From Adiantum capillus-veneris (Eukaryota > Streptophyta > Polypodiopsida > Polypodiales > Pteridaceae), in NCBI GenBank assembly GCA_014529385.2, contig CM043944.1:54350268-54414267 (forward strand): a stretch of DNA of 64,000 nt. The letters run 5' to 3'. The notes under the pieces were generated by a model, which had not been told where the DNA came from, made no database searches, and saw nothing but the letters and a program-made list of their open reading frames with translations. Position numbers and translations under genes: made by a program. Below, one piece after another: positions 45,301-55,832 of the stretch. Every line of letters starts with the position of its first letter. Position 1 is the first letter of the stretch.

Positions 45301-45915
45301 CCTGACAACTAAGGCCGTTCCTTTGCCTTTGTCCATTGCCTTTCTATTGGTTTCTTCAATAAGCAGACTTCCTTCTACACCTGCTATGTTCAAACCATCT
45401 AGAGGTGCAGAATTACTCAAAGCTGTGCGAAAAGTGTCCCAAGTTTCCGGCAATGTGATCAACAGGAACATAGCTCTAACAGGTTCATCAAACTTGACAC
45501 CTTGAGCTGACAACTGACTGTAGATTGTGTTGAATTCATTCAGATGATTGGACATAGGTGTCCCTTCTTTCATCTTTAAGTCAACAAGCTTCTTAAGCCA
45601 GTATACTTGTGACGCTGCACTCTGCTTCTCATAAAGATCACTCAGCTTTAACCATGCCTGATAAGCCGACATCTCGTCTGCTACATTGAAGTAAACGCTT
45701 TCTGCCAAAGTCAGCATAATGATAGAAAGTGCCAATTCATCCATTTCGCTCCATTCATCTTCGTCCATATCTTCTGGCTTTATCCCCTTGAGCTTTATAG
45801 GTTTTATCTGCTTCTTTTGTACCAACACGTGCCAAATGTGCTTCTTCCACAATGGGAAATTGGTTCCATCCAGCTTCTTAATATAGTAAAGAGTAGTGTC
45901 ATGTGATACAGCCAT
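42355..45915 (-). pseudogene. copia-2 Gag-Pol polyprotein, internally deleted
   Basis: Starts at 45915. Gag is intact in layout, but the knuckle reads CYHYGKKGHMKREC (second Cys replaced by Tyr) and the protease loop reads DSAAS instead of DSGAS. Directly after it, 405 bp (135 codons) present in copia-1 are missing, removing most of the protease and the start of integrase. A TAG follows at 44854-44856. From 44817 a 679-codon stretch carries the integrase core (LRTDNGGEY with the Asp intact; NGVAERMNRT) and RT (LILYVDDMLITG). A stop at 42778-42780 and a TGA near 42751 precede the RNase H end (42723-42355). It cannot encode a working protease. Confidence 0.93.
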
Positions 45916-46999
45916 AACTACGCTTCACAGTGGTTTACTTTCTTGGGAAAAATTCGGCAGAGTTTCCCCTGTAAACTGACCTCTGAAGCAATATCAACCT
46001 GTCAAATGACCCAAGAAAGCTTCAGATTCTGCATAAATATTGGCAGAGTCTCCTTTGTAAAATGGTTCTGGTGTACTCAAAAAACAGACCAAGAAACAGC
46101 TCAAAAACACTATCTCTCTGACACTGTAAGCTGTGGGTAAACCTGTCCTGCACCTATACTGTCTCTCACTGTCCTGTCACTGTCCTGTAAGCATAGAATG
46201 TGACAATGCCTCAACGGCAGTAAAGCAAAGATGCAATCCCAACTGTCTAACTCACAGTCAATACATCCTAGCTGCCTATCTAAGGGTGCTCGAGGGATCG
46301 CTCCAAGACCTGTATCACCGAAAGGATCTCAACATTCGAGAATCCCCCAGCTCAATAAAACCTCACTCGACCCTCAACAAAGGCTGTAGTAAATCTGACA
46401 GTACATAGACTTCCCACAAAGTCATACATCCACAAATTTCCCACTATATGTTGTAACCGCTGCGACGGTTGTTTACTGCGTGACTCACAGCCAACAAACC
46501 CTCAACAAACATACATCATCTCTGACAATACATCCCATGTGGAAGTACGTGCAATGTTAGGATGAAATCTGGAATATCAAGCAGCAAACAAAAGCTACTT
46601 GATGAACTAGTGGATGTCGCCTACAGTCTGTGTGTAGATGCGCCCGTGTCGTATGTGACACGCCTCCAAGAACTGTGAGCCATCCTTCGATGTGTAGACA
46701 GCCACAAATCAACACTCTGGGAGTGTCAATATCCTCCGCACCTGCAGTCGTAGGCCAAAAACCCCAAATTTGCAGAGTCGGATCTGCACTCGCCGAGACC
46801 ACGTAGTCGAAAATGGCCTACGCAGACCTTTGTGGAATCCGAACGCTGGCCGAGATGACCTCAGAATAAAATTCTGAGAACACCAAGGCCTTCGGGCCCT
46901 CCCACAGGATTTGGGGCCGTGTCTTCGCTTATCGAATTTCACTTCAATCTGAGCTGCTGACTCTAGCCTCCTGCAGTGCTGCCCCGAGCCTCGATCTGA
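45916..46999 (-). other. copia-2 untranslated leader
   Basis: Similar to the copia-1 leader, with about 100 extra bp near 46830-46925. Contains the two blocks shared with gypsy-2 (about 45942-45969 and 46281-46386). Confidence 0.8.
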
Positions 47000-47011
47000 G
47001 CTCTGATACCA
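47000..47011 (-). other. copia-2 primer-binding site (initiator tRNA-Met)
   Basis: TGGTATCAGAGC in element sense, a perfect match to the common plant site, two bases from the 5' LTR. Confidence 0.93.
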
Positions 47012-47013
47012 GT

Positions 47014-47205
47014 TGAAGGAGTACGAGCGGAAGTGCGACACGAGAGAGAGTGCGAGAAGAAAAGCACGACGATATGGTGAACTCGCTCTACTGTAATGTG
47101 TAGAGCATAGTGAGTTCTTATTAGGTTTTAACAAAAGAATATGTGTACATACCTGGCGGCCCGCCCACTTACCTGGGCGACCACATTGGGCTTTATACCC
47201 CAACA
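47014..47205 (-). repeat. copia-2 5' LTR
   Basis: 192 bp, almost identical to 42072-42263. Confidence 0.93.
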
Positions 47206-49439
47206 ACCAATGGTGTGGCATGCATTGCTTTGACCTGCACCAAAGTGGATGTTTGTCACTCCAGATACATTTTCCCTTGTTTGTAGACAAAGTATTTCTT
47301 CCATGTCATGGCTACTTGAGCTTTGTAGTGGCTACTCTAAGCTTCCCAAACACTTGCATTTAGGTTATCATTTGGCATGTTTTGTTTCTCTATACAATTT
47401 TTGACCTGCTAAAAAGAGGGTCCTTAGGGTAAGGTGGCCAATATAAGTCCATCTAAGAGAGGGAGCTTAGATCTCCGATCTCCAACCTCCATTGTAACCA
47501 ATGCGTAGCTCATTTGATTTGCCTCATCGAGGGATCTCCAAAAAATTTGATCTCAACTATTTTGACAATAGGAGCCGAAAGTTACAATTCCATTTGTGCA
47601 TTCCTGTATAACAAAAATGGGTGTGAAAAAGAAGACACACCAACCCCAAAAGAGAAACATGGGTATCAACAAGGCTTAAGTCACCGATTGCTCATGATGA
47701 AAAGGTTTCAATTCAATAAAATGAACGATGAGCATCCTTTTGAATTGCACAAAGTGGGTCCAACTTTGTCTTATTATTGGGGTGTCATTGTCCTTTCTTT
47801 GGGGGGTTGTTTTTTTAATTGCCCCCCTTACCATAATGTTGAGTCTTAATTTACCATGGGCAGTCCACATGGATTCATTTGGAAGGAAAACGCTATCTTA
47901 TGGAACATTTAATAACAACAACTTCATGACCGCGTGGGGAGAGAATCAGTGTTGAAGTCAGTATGCCTGAGCCCGCGCCCTCACCCTCACGGAGAGTCCA
48001 TTGCTAAAGCTGCCCCCTATGCATGCACGGAGAGTCCATTTAAGAATACAACACTTGCAAGGCAACAATAAAGTCCATAGAGGTCTTCTGCTAGCTAGTG
48101 CTCTCCACAATTTGTGCATGCATATGAAGAGTGTTTAGTGTGATTATGGCTGCATGGGTCGATGAGTATGTGCTTGCGTTTTTTTTTGCAATCGTGAGTT
48201 CTATGTTGGATGGAACATCTACAGGGAGACAATGAGATCTTCCCTGGTAGCATTGATTGAAGATCTTGTTGTGCTGAAAATTTATTACACTTCTCCAATT
48301 TTGTTGATTGTTTCTCTGCACACTTTTTCCTGCAAGTGGTGAGCATTCAATGCAATCACAACTGCATGGTTTGGTTTGTGCTACACTTTTTAGAAAGCTA
48401 CAAAAGCAAAGGCCATGGGTTTATCATGATTAGATCTCAATATTTTCTTGAGGTTCTAAAGGTATGGGCTAACGAGGCATTCATTTGGCAACAAAGTCAT
48501 ATATATATATATAGCTATGGTATTGTTTTACTTGAGCATCTTAGTAGATGCATCTATTGATATGAAAAGAGCCACTTGTACTTGCAATATGTTTCTAATG
48601 CAACAATACTTGCTAGGCACTTCCTTGACTCACAAGTAGGGAATAGCTCATGGATATGGTAATGCTATTTTGGAGGGGCAGTTTGCAGTAAAGGGTCTAA
48701 GGTTTATATAGGTTTTGAAGGGTTGAACAGTTGAAATGGGTGATATTTATGGAAGCATACTTAGAAAAATGAGATAGCAAGGCGAAGGTACTCTGAATGC
48801 TAAACGTATATTGCCACTAATTTTTTGCGATTTATTTCCATGTGCTTTTAACTTGAGGCAGATTTCCATCCTCATCTCAAAGGTTTTGTTCAATCTCTGA
48901 TACTCCTCATAAAGCATAAGAAAGATAAAAAATTGTGGACACTCTTGTTTTCCATCATAATAGAATTGTCATTGATCAACAATCATAATAGCTAAGTTGG
49001 AGAGAATTGATTGAACGCCATTTTTATGCCAGTCTCTCTACATACCTCTTGAGAAGAATTTTAAATGTAGACCTTTGCTAGCTCACAGTTTGAATGACCT
49101 AAGATGGACTCCTTCAATATATTTCAGCTTGCAATGCTATACATAATAGATATTTTTGAAGCAAAACCTTCGCTATTTTTGTAGCTAAACACTTTACCCT
49201 ATCCAATTTCTTGATCTTGTAGTCCGTCCATGTAGGCTGTATCTAATTGTATGTCAAATTAGATCTCATTAGCTTAACAGATTGTAGATGAGTCATGCTC
49301 ACATAAATGTCTTTGTTGTGAACATGTGTTGTTGGAATTATATACCTATAAGCCTCATTGTATCTGAGCCTTTCAAACTATGTGTCTTGCGTTCCCCAAG
49401 TAATATTGCATAAATTAATTGCAATTGGGAGGATAGAAA
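47206..49439. other. Unassigned
   Basis: No gene can be supported. A + strand frame at 48340-48580 contains YIYSYGIVLLEHLSR, which resembles the 'DVYSYGIVLLELLSG' helix of plant receptor-like kinases. It is one motif only, next to a TA microsatellite (48498-48513), and could be a kinase fossil. CACGGAGAGTCCATT recurs at about 47980 and 48028. Confidence 0.3.
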
Positions 49440-50290
49440 CCCTCACTTTGCATTTATTAAAACAACTCAGAGCTTCCTTGAGGCATCCATGCTAGGAACA
49501 TCGTGTAATTATTGTGCTAAAAAAAAAAAAAATTTGCAAAGAAAGCTCAACAATAACTTTTTGTGCTTCCGTTAGGGCACCATATGTGGCACACACATTG
49601 GCCAATGCATTGCAAAGCACATCATGTTTTCTCGACTACTCATGATTATTACTTTCATCGTGATTGCTCATCCCATAGGCCTTCAAGGTGAAAGCATAGG
49701 TGATTGCATTTGGAAAAGGCCCTTCCTTTATATCTCGTTAAAATAGCCCAAAGCTTCCTTGTCACAACCATGTTGGGCATATCTTGCAATTAGTGCAATT
49801 CAAAGATAGTTTGGATTGAAAGCTCTTCAAGAAACCTTTGTGCTTTTGTGAGGACACCATATTTGTCATACAAATTGATCAAAGCATGTAATATCTTTCT
49901 ACAATAGTCCCTGGCTAGTTTTTTCCATGAGCCATGTGAAGATGTTGTGTAAGGCCTACACAAGCATAGGTGAATGCATTTGGAGAAATGCCTTCCTTTT
50001 CATCTGCATAAGATAGCCAAGAGCTTCCTTGTCACTGCGACGTTGGGCCTATTCTCAATCATTGTGCTCTTAAAGAGCATCAGTGGTGCATCAAAGACTT
50101 GCACCTCAGTTTCCATACGCATTGAGTAAAGAATCTCCAAGCGTGCATCTGGTAATTAAGATACACCAGAGTTTTAGCCACATCCATGATGGACATATTT
50201 TGCAATGAGCCTAGTCAAAGTGATGCCATGTCATTGGAGAGACAATGCCCATCAAGAACTTGTCATGCTTTGGTGAGGGCACAAATTTTT
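49440..50290 (-). pseudogene. PPR protein gene fragment
   Basis: Across three frames the minus strand gives ISPNAFTYACV, INLYDKYGVLTKAQRFLEEL, ALIARYAQHGCDKEALGYFN, PNAITYAFTLKAYGMSNHD and ALANVCATYGALTEAQKVIV. This is a clear series of about three PLS-type PPR repeats ('W.ALIA.YAQHG…EAL..F..M', 'PNA.TY…LKA.G', 'NAL….. YG.L..AQ.V…L'). PPR proteins act on RNA in plastids and mitochondria. Frequent stops and shifts, plus an A/T run at about 49520, show long decay. No DYW end is seen. The motif style suggests a fern- or lycophyte-type family. Confidence 0.8.
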
Positions 50291-50610
50291 CCATATATAA
50301 TGACTTAAGCACCACCCCAACACATCTTTATGCAACAACCTATGACAAACTCATCGTTATGCAACAACTCATGGCCAACAAAACATATTATACAAGAACC
50401 CCTAAACAACAATCTCATCACAACTCTTCATAATTATCTTTTTGTCTATGCTTGGCTTGTGTGTGAATATAGCTTATTCACATGACTTGCTAACCAATGG
50501 ACACTTTTGTTGCTCTATGGGCACAAAATTGATGACGCTTACAACCTGATATTCATCAGCTATAGAATAACTGTGTGTGTGTGTGTGTTTGTGTGTGCGT
50601 GTGTGAATAA

Positions 50611-50676
<66 letters not shown>

Positions 50677-51733
50677 TCCCAAATAGAAAAATCCCACCTA
50701 TAAAAGTGGCTAACAAAGTACTCAATCGTTCCTCATTTGCAAATGTAGAAGGATATTAGAAGGAAATCATTTCCACAAATGGAATAGAAATATAATTTTA
50801 TTCTCTACCACAAAACATATAATTCCATTAACAATGATAACATTGTACTGTAAATCTTCTAATTTTGTATCATTATTCCACAAACATTGTCTACTCTAGT
50901 TGCACCTTACAATCAATGTAATCTCATAATTCTCCTTAGTGACTTTAGCATTGATGTTAGCCCCCAAACTTCGAATACATTACCCTTACAATCAATGTAC
51001 TCTAATAATTCTCCTTAGTGACTTTAGCATTGATGTTTTCATCCCCTGGGCTTGATACCCTTTTCCATTGAATCTCCATGTATTTGCTCCTTAGGGGTTT
51101 TAAGCAAGTGGTTTCCAGTAGGCCATTGATGGTAAATAATATTTTGTTGCATAATGATATGTTTCAGCATGCAGTTCATAATGATTTTGCTGACTGACTC
51201 GCTTGTTTTGGGTTAAATATGCATGTGAAAACATGGTTTTATTTCTATTCTGAGATGCATCATTATATCGGGTAAATTGGTAAGCATGTTGGCAGAGGGA
51301 AAAAAGCAAGAGGTGATGCAGGCTACGAAATTTGTAGTGCAAACTATGGAAAAAGATGTATCTTAGTCGAGAGAAACAGATATTGAGGGGCTTAAATCAG
51401 CAAGACAAGTGCTTAAGAGATATGAATCAGAGGTGGCTAGCAAAGCGAGGTTTCTATGTAGACAGCAAGAGATCAGAGATGTGTACTGCTCCTCCGAACA
51501 ATTTTTCAAAAAGCTGCATTCTAAGCATACTAGGAAATGTATACACCACATTGTTAAATAGGATGGCCACATCATATTTGACCCTCAAACATTCATGTAA
51601 AAATGCAAATAACACTTTGGAAACAGTATGAATAAATAGGTGAATATGTCGTTTGAGAGGCAACAATCTGTTGAGTTAATGCTTTTGTTTGGAGGTGATA
51701 ACAACATACAAGTGCCCACCTAGCCAAGGCGCC
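50291..51733. other. Unassigned, with microsatellite
   Basis: Holds the compound (TG)n(AG)n array at about 50574-50677 and a repeated phrase (ATGTACTCTAATAATTCTCC and a near copy, about 50918-51020). The + strand frame at 51356-51631 (91 codons) matches nothing I know. Confidence 0.4.
50574..50677. repeat. Compound microsatellite (TG)n(AG)n
   Basis: TG repeats with small interruptions pass into AG repeats, the same arrangement as at 3.8 and 4.0 kb. Confidence 0.95.
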
Positions 51734-52270
51734 TGTTGGGTCAGCCGGCCAAATTTTTGATGTGGTCATATTATTTTTCCGATGTTTAATACATCAAACC
51801 CTGTAAAAGTCTAATGACAATTGCCTATGTCAAGTCTGAGTCAAAGATGTAATTTTTCCAATGATGTATGTAAAGGTCCATGAGAAGTTGGCCGCCGGCC
51901 ACTTTAGAAAGCCCTAGGTATATAATACACTAAGGTTAGTGGGAAAGGGGAGATTATTTTTTTAAGATAAGGGACTACTGCGTTACGTACAGAGAGCTAC
52001 CTCTTTGCTCCAACTTGTAATCATCACTTCTGTGGCTACGGTAATCCAAATTCAGTTTTGTTTCTTGCATTGTGTTCCTCTTACTCTGCTCTTCCATTCA
52101 AGTGTAAGCATTCAAGATTCGGTGAAGGTTTCAAACGCATCCTTTTAGGCCTTAAATCGCTGTTTTGAGTGTTTATATGAGTATTTCATGTTTTTTTGAC
52201 TCTAGGAGAGGCTTTAGGGACCTAAAAATGACCCTATAGGATCATTCGTTTACTAAGTTTTTGCGTACTG
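51734..52270 (+). mobile_element. Possible solo LTR
   Basis: Starts TGTTGGGTCAGCCGG, with TATATAAT at about 51919 in a promoter-like position. The right end is unclear (a TGTGGGACGAACG stretch near 52270 resembles the sequence after an LTR). No partner LTR or coding region is found. Confidence 0.35.
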
Positions 52271-52360
52271 TGGGACGAACGATCACAATCGTTGTACCTC
52301 TCCAGAATGCTGTGACAGTGATAGGATATGTTCCTGATAGTCCCTTGTAGCTTCCCTTCA

Positions 52361-52425
52361 AGTTTCGTGCGATTCCGATATGGTTTGCATGGTTTCGTGC
52401 GATTCCGATATGGTTTGCATGGTGA
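52361..52425. repeat. Tandem duplication of about 32 bp
   Basis: GTTTCGTGCGATTCCGATAT followed by GGTTTGCATG occurs twice in a row. Confidence 0.85.
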
Positions 52426-52682
52426 ACGGGCGTGATGACTGTAGAGTTGTGTAGAAGGACATAGGCAGATTACTTGGCTTTAGTGTGATCGATTTGCTTG
52501 TAGAGTTAGTAGTTGCATCTCTTCGAGTTCACTTCATTAGGATTGACACCCTAGTGAGTTTCCATACCTCATCTCAGTCGTTTCCCCTGTATCGATAATT
52601 TTATGTTGATGCTTCAGAGCTATGCTATGGACGTCCGTCGTGGTGACCCGCAAATACTACAAGAGGTTGTGTGCTCTTGTGA

Positions 52683-52890
52683 CACTGTTAGCGACGGAAA
52701 TACATTGGGATTTTATAACCCCCGGCGTCGCAAAAACCGTCGCTACGAGAGCGTCGCTATATGCGTCGCTATAACCGTCACTATATAGAGACGGTCATAG
52801 CGACGGTTATAGCGACGTTTACATAGAACTCTATAGCGACGCTACAGAGCCATAAATAGCGACGGTTATAGCGACGCCAGAGAGAATTTT
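52683..52890. repeat. CACTA terminus with subterminal repeats
   Basis: After CACTGTTAGCGACGG come about ten copies of GCGACG or CGTCGC with TATA or TTATA spacers. The first half is mostly CGTCGCTATA and the second half mostly TATAGCGACG, so the region folds back on itself around 52790. CACTA transposases bind such subterminal repeats. Confidence 0.8.
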
Positions 52891-53019
52891 TTTTTGGTGA
52901 CAGGGCATTGAATGCCCTGCCACCCATCAACCATATTGTTCTTGATTCACTTTTTTAAAAAAGTGCAAGGGTAGATAATAGACCCAAAATAGTCACCCAC
53001 AAGACGCATTGTTTGCAAA

Positions 53020-53155
53020 ATTGACAAGCATAAAATTGACAATTCTACACATCATAGGCAAAATGAATTGATTGGCAAATGTAATAATGACAATTGTACA
53101 ACATCATAGGCATAAAGAATTGATTGGCAAAATGAACTGCGGTGACAAATGTAAT
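53020..53155. repeat. Short direct repeats between CACTA end and gene
   Basis: CATCATAGGCA…GAATTGATTGGCAAA occurs twice about 60 bp apart. Confidence 0.7.
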
Positions 53156-53232
53156 AATATACATGGTTCAAAAAGACGTATAAAATCCGTCTCATGATAC
53201 ATAAGCTATGAGAAACCCTAAACTAATGCTAT

Positions 53233-54560
53233 CTAGCTATGGCTAAACTGACGTCGTCTAGTCAGACGTCTCATCGCGTCCAAGCGGCGTATCTGTCGGA
53301 TTTTGCAAAAAAAGACAATAGGACAGCTTTCAGTAAGTATAAACATATAACGACATTTATAAAACAATACAAAAAATAGAAAAGAGTAAACCCTAATACT
53401 AACCATGCCGCCGCGAGAACTGAGAATGTCCATCAAGGCGTTTAAGCCCTTCCTGCCTGCGTACTCGCGCTCGTACGGTGTGGGATCACGTCCTGTCATC
53501 GACCACTATCAAAACATACAAAGAATTCATTATGTTAGAATTAAAAAACTCATAAACCCTAAACTATCGAACATAAAGAGCAATGCGAAAACACTTACAA
53601 AATCGGCCTCAAATGATGCCCATCCACCGCTCCCCAAGTGGTGCGAGCTCCCTGCCTCTACTCGCGCTCTGGCTGCATCCTTTTGTTGCTTCCACTTGTC
53701 GGGATTCTCGCGCGCTGCTTTCTTCGCATTCTTCCAATCTTCTTTGGCCAGCCAATCTGGCCTGTTCCACCCATGCTTGATTGCTTTTTGCACTTGGGAA
53801 CGCTTGTGTTTGCAGTATTCGCGCATTCGAATCTTCATCAGGTCTTCATTGAAGTGCTGATCCCGTGTTGGAACGGGAAACTCATCATGAAGTATGCTGA
53901 TGACTCTGTTTTTTAAATCACTTGGTACTTCACTCCATTTGTTTAGTATGTAGTGTCTAAACAGTTGAGAGCAAAGACCACGCATGCGCGAGATCACCTT
54001 CTTGCCGTCATCATCCATGATGATGCTGCCGTTGAAGTCGACGGAGTAAGGCAAGCCCTCTGCCGGTGACGCGTGAACTTGGGTATCCCGGCAGGGGTCT
54101 CTAGTGGCGTGTCGATGGGGGTACAGACGTCAGGTGTCTCCACCGGTGTCTGGGCCCCGAAGCGAGGAGTGTCGAGTGGGGTGGCCCCTGGCGGAGTAGG
54201 TAGAGGTGTGTAGCTGCTAGGAACAATCAGCCGTGCAAAACCTGGCGTGGATGGCGATGCTGTGGCTGGTGTGGGGGCGGGCAAAGAAGGGGAGGGTAGA
54301 GAGCCTCGTCGAACACGAGGCGGTGTGGAGGCATCCGTGGCGGAATCCCCACAACAACCGCCACCGCCACCACTAGAGCGCCGGTGTCTAGACGAGTGTG
54401 AAGCTCGTCTCGTCGACGCCGAAGCTTCGGAGCGCGCCGAATGCTCCGAAATAGAGGGAGATGCAGATGGAGTAGGAACGCGCGATGATGCGCCAGAGTG
54501 ATGACGCTCCACATACCACTGTCTCTGTTACGGTGACAAAGAAGAAAGAAACTCCTCATC
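53233..54560 (-). CDS. CACTA accessory gene, Transposase_24 (PF03004)-like
   Basis: Three exons are supported: exon A down to 53599, intron 53506-53598 (GTAAGT … TTGATAG), exon B 53404-53505 (34 codons), intron 53293-53403 (GTTAGT … CGACAG), exon C 53233-53292 ending in TAG. Phases agree. Exon A from about 54054 reads SQLFRHYILNKWSEVPSDLK, MKIRMREYCKHKRSQVQKAI and GWNRPDWLAKEDWKNAKKAA, the 'W…W..l…. YK..R…..W..F' pattern of plant Ptta/En/Spm accessory proteins; such proteins bind element ends. Upstream, 54512-53994 in another frame is Ser/Pro/Thr-rich (TPVETPDVCTPIDTPLETPA). Either an intron or a shift joins them. A stop near 54525 follows a possible acceptor TTTAATGCAG at about 54566. It is probably damaged at the N-terminus. 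Confidence 0.65.
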
Positions 54561-54652
54561 ATCCATACCTGCATTAAACACACGAATATTTAAACTTAAT
54601 ATTGAATGAATAGAGTAGACAATGACACAAAGACCATTAAATACAATGACGT

Positions 54653-54830
54653 TGTGAGCGGGATGAAAACACACACAGCGCCTTTATAATGACCCGACAC
54701 ACACTCTTGGAAAGATACACACACACACTATGGGGCACCACTCGGCTTACACAACACACCTGGCCGAGACAGGGAACACACCTCCGGAGTGAGAGGAGAG
54801 AGACTATCCACTTGCCCACTCCACACAGAG

Positions 54831-54863
<33 letters not shown>

Positions 54864-55804
54864 AAAACTCAGCTCAAAAGAGGATAACTTCTGATGTTTA
54901 GATACAAATGAGCTTGGGCCAACACCAATGGGGCAAACAACTCACACAATATGGGTAAAAGATACCAGATACAATCACAAATTGGAGAAGAAGCGTCACT
55001 CACCGGAGAAGATTACACAGAAAAGCAGCAGAAAAAGAGTGAGGAATTTGGAAAAATGGACAGCTCCATCGCGTCCAGAACGGCCCAAAACCCCAGTCTA
55101 CAATGTCAAAGTGCTGAAATCCGACCTCGGATGAGCAGTTTACGGCCAAAACAGGCTCCAAAATGAGCAAAAACACACCTGCGGCTGTTCCTCCTCTCTT
55201 CTTCACGTTTTTTCTGGTCTTCTCTCTGTTTTTTCAGTTCCCACACTTAGCTTTATTACTTGGGCACTCTTGGCCTTTTAGATGACCTCAAACGGACCCC
55301 GAATAGGCCAAAAACTGACCTCGCAGTGCATAGTTGTCACCTTTTTGCATCATCCGCACACCTGGCACTCAGCCTTTTTCCAATAATGCATCTCGCCACC
55401 ACATGAAGTGGCCCCAAAAAGCGGTCCTAATGATGACCTTTCTGCATAACTCTCACTAGAAAACACCCACGTTGTGTCCGTCCTCATCCGCGTGCAAATA
55501 TTGACCTCGTTCGCCCTCCTGACGCCACTAGATGCCATCTGACGCACCTGCTGACCTCACGTCGTCGGCCCGCGGATAGCTTCCTCGATAAGTTTTACGC
55601 GCTACCAACTCCTCCTTATTGTAGAAAAAACACACTAGTATTGGTAATAGTGAAAAACGATGCAGTAGATACACCCTGTCCTACCTGTACACGTGTGGAC
55701 CCCACGTAACCACCTGGCTCTGGAAAATGGGCAATCCTTTATTTGATGCACCATGCATGTGTATGTACATATGCGCAATCCTTTGCTCCAAAAAACTCTT
55801 GACA
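54653..55804 (-). repeat. gypsy-2 3' LTR
   Basis: In element sense it starts TGTCAAGAGTTTTTTGG and ends CCCGCTCACA. Contains a CA microsatellite (54832-54859). Matches 62235-63371. Confidence 0.92.
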
Positions 55805-55825
55805 TAATTTGCCCATCCCCTAGCC
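55805..55825 (-). other. gypsy-2 polypurine tract
   Basis: AGGGGATGGGCAAATTA in element sense directly before TGTCAAG. Confidence 0.65.
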
Positions 55826-55832
55826 TGCTAGA

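Larger units (their letters stand above)
42072..47205 (-). mobile_element. copia-2, same family as copia-1
   Basis: LTRs 47014-47205 and 42072-42263 (192 bp each) differ at only about two bases by eye, so this is the youngest element here. Flanks are GCCAA (42067-42071) and ACCAA (47206-47210), a target duplication with one substitution. It shares leader and coding sequence with copia-1 but carries a 405-bp in-frame deletion, and point changes in the zinc knuckle and protease. Confidence 0.95.

Noticed and set aside
48340-48580. Receptor kinase gene
   Set aside because: A single kinase-like helix (YSYGIVLLE) next to a TA repeat; no glycine loop, HRD or DFG in the right order.
51356-51631. 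91-codon + strand ORF as a gene
   Set aside because: No recognisable domain and no splice or promoter context; length is within chance for this base composition.
54227-54583. Independent gene on the + strand at 54247-54501 or the 118-codon minus frame
   Set aside because: GC-rich out-of-frame reading of the Ser/Pro/Thr-rich part of the CACTA accessory gene.
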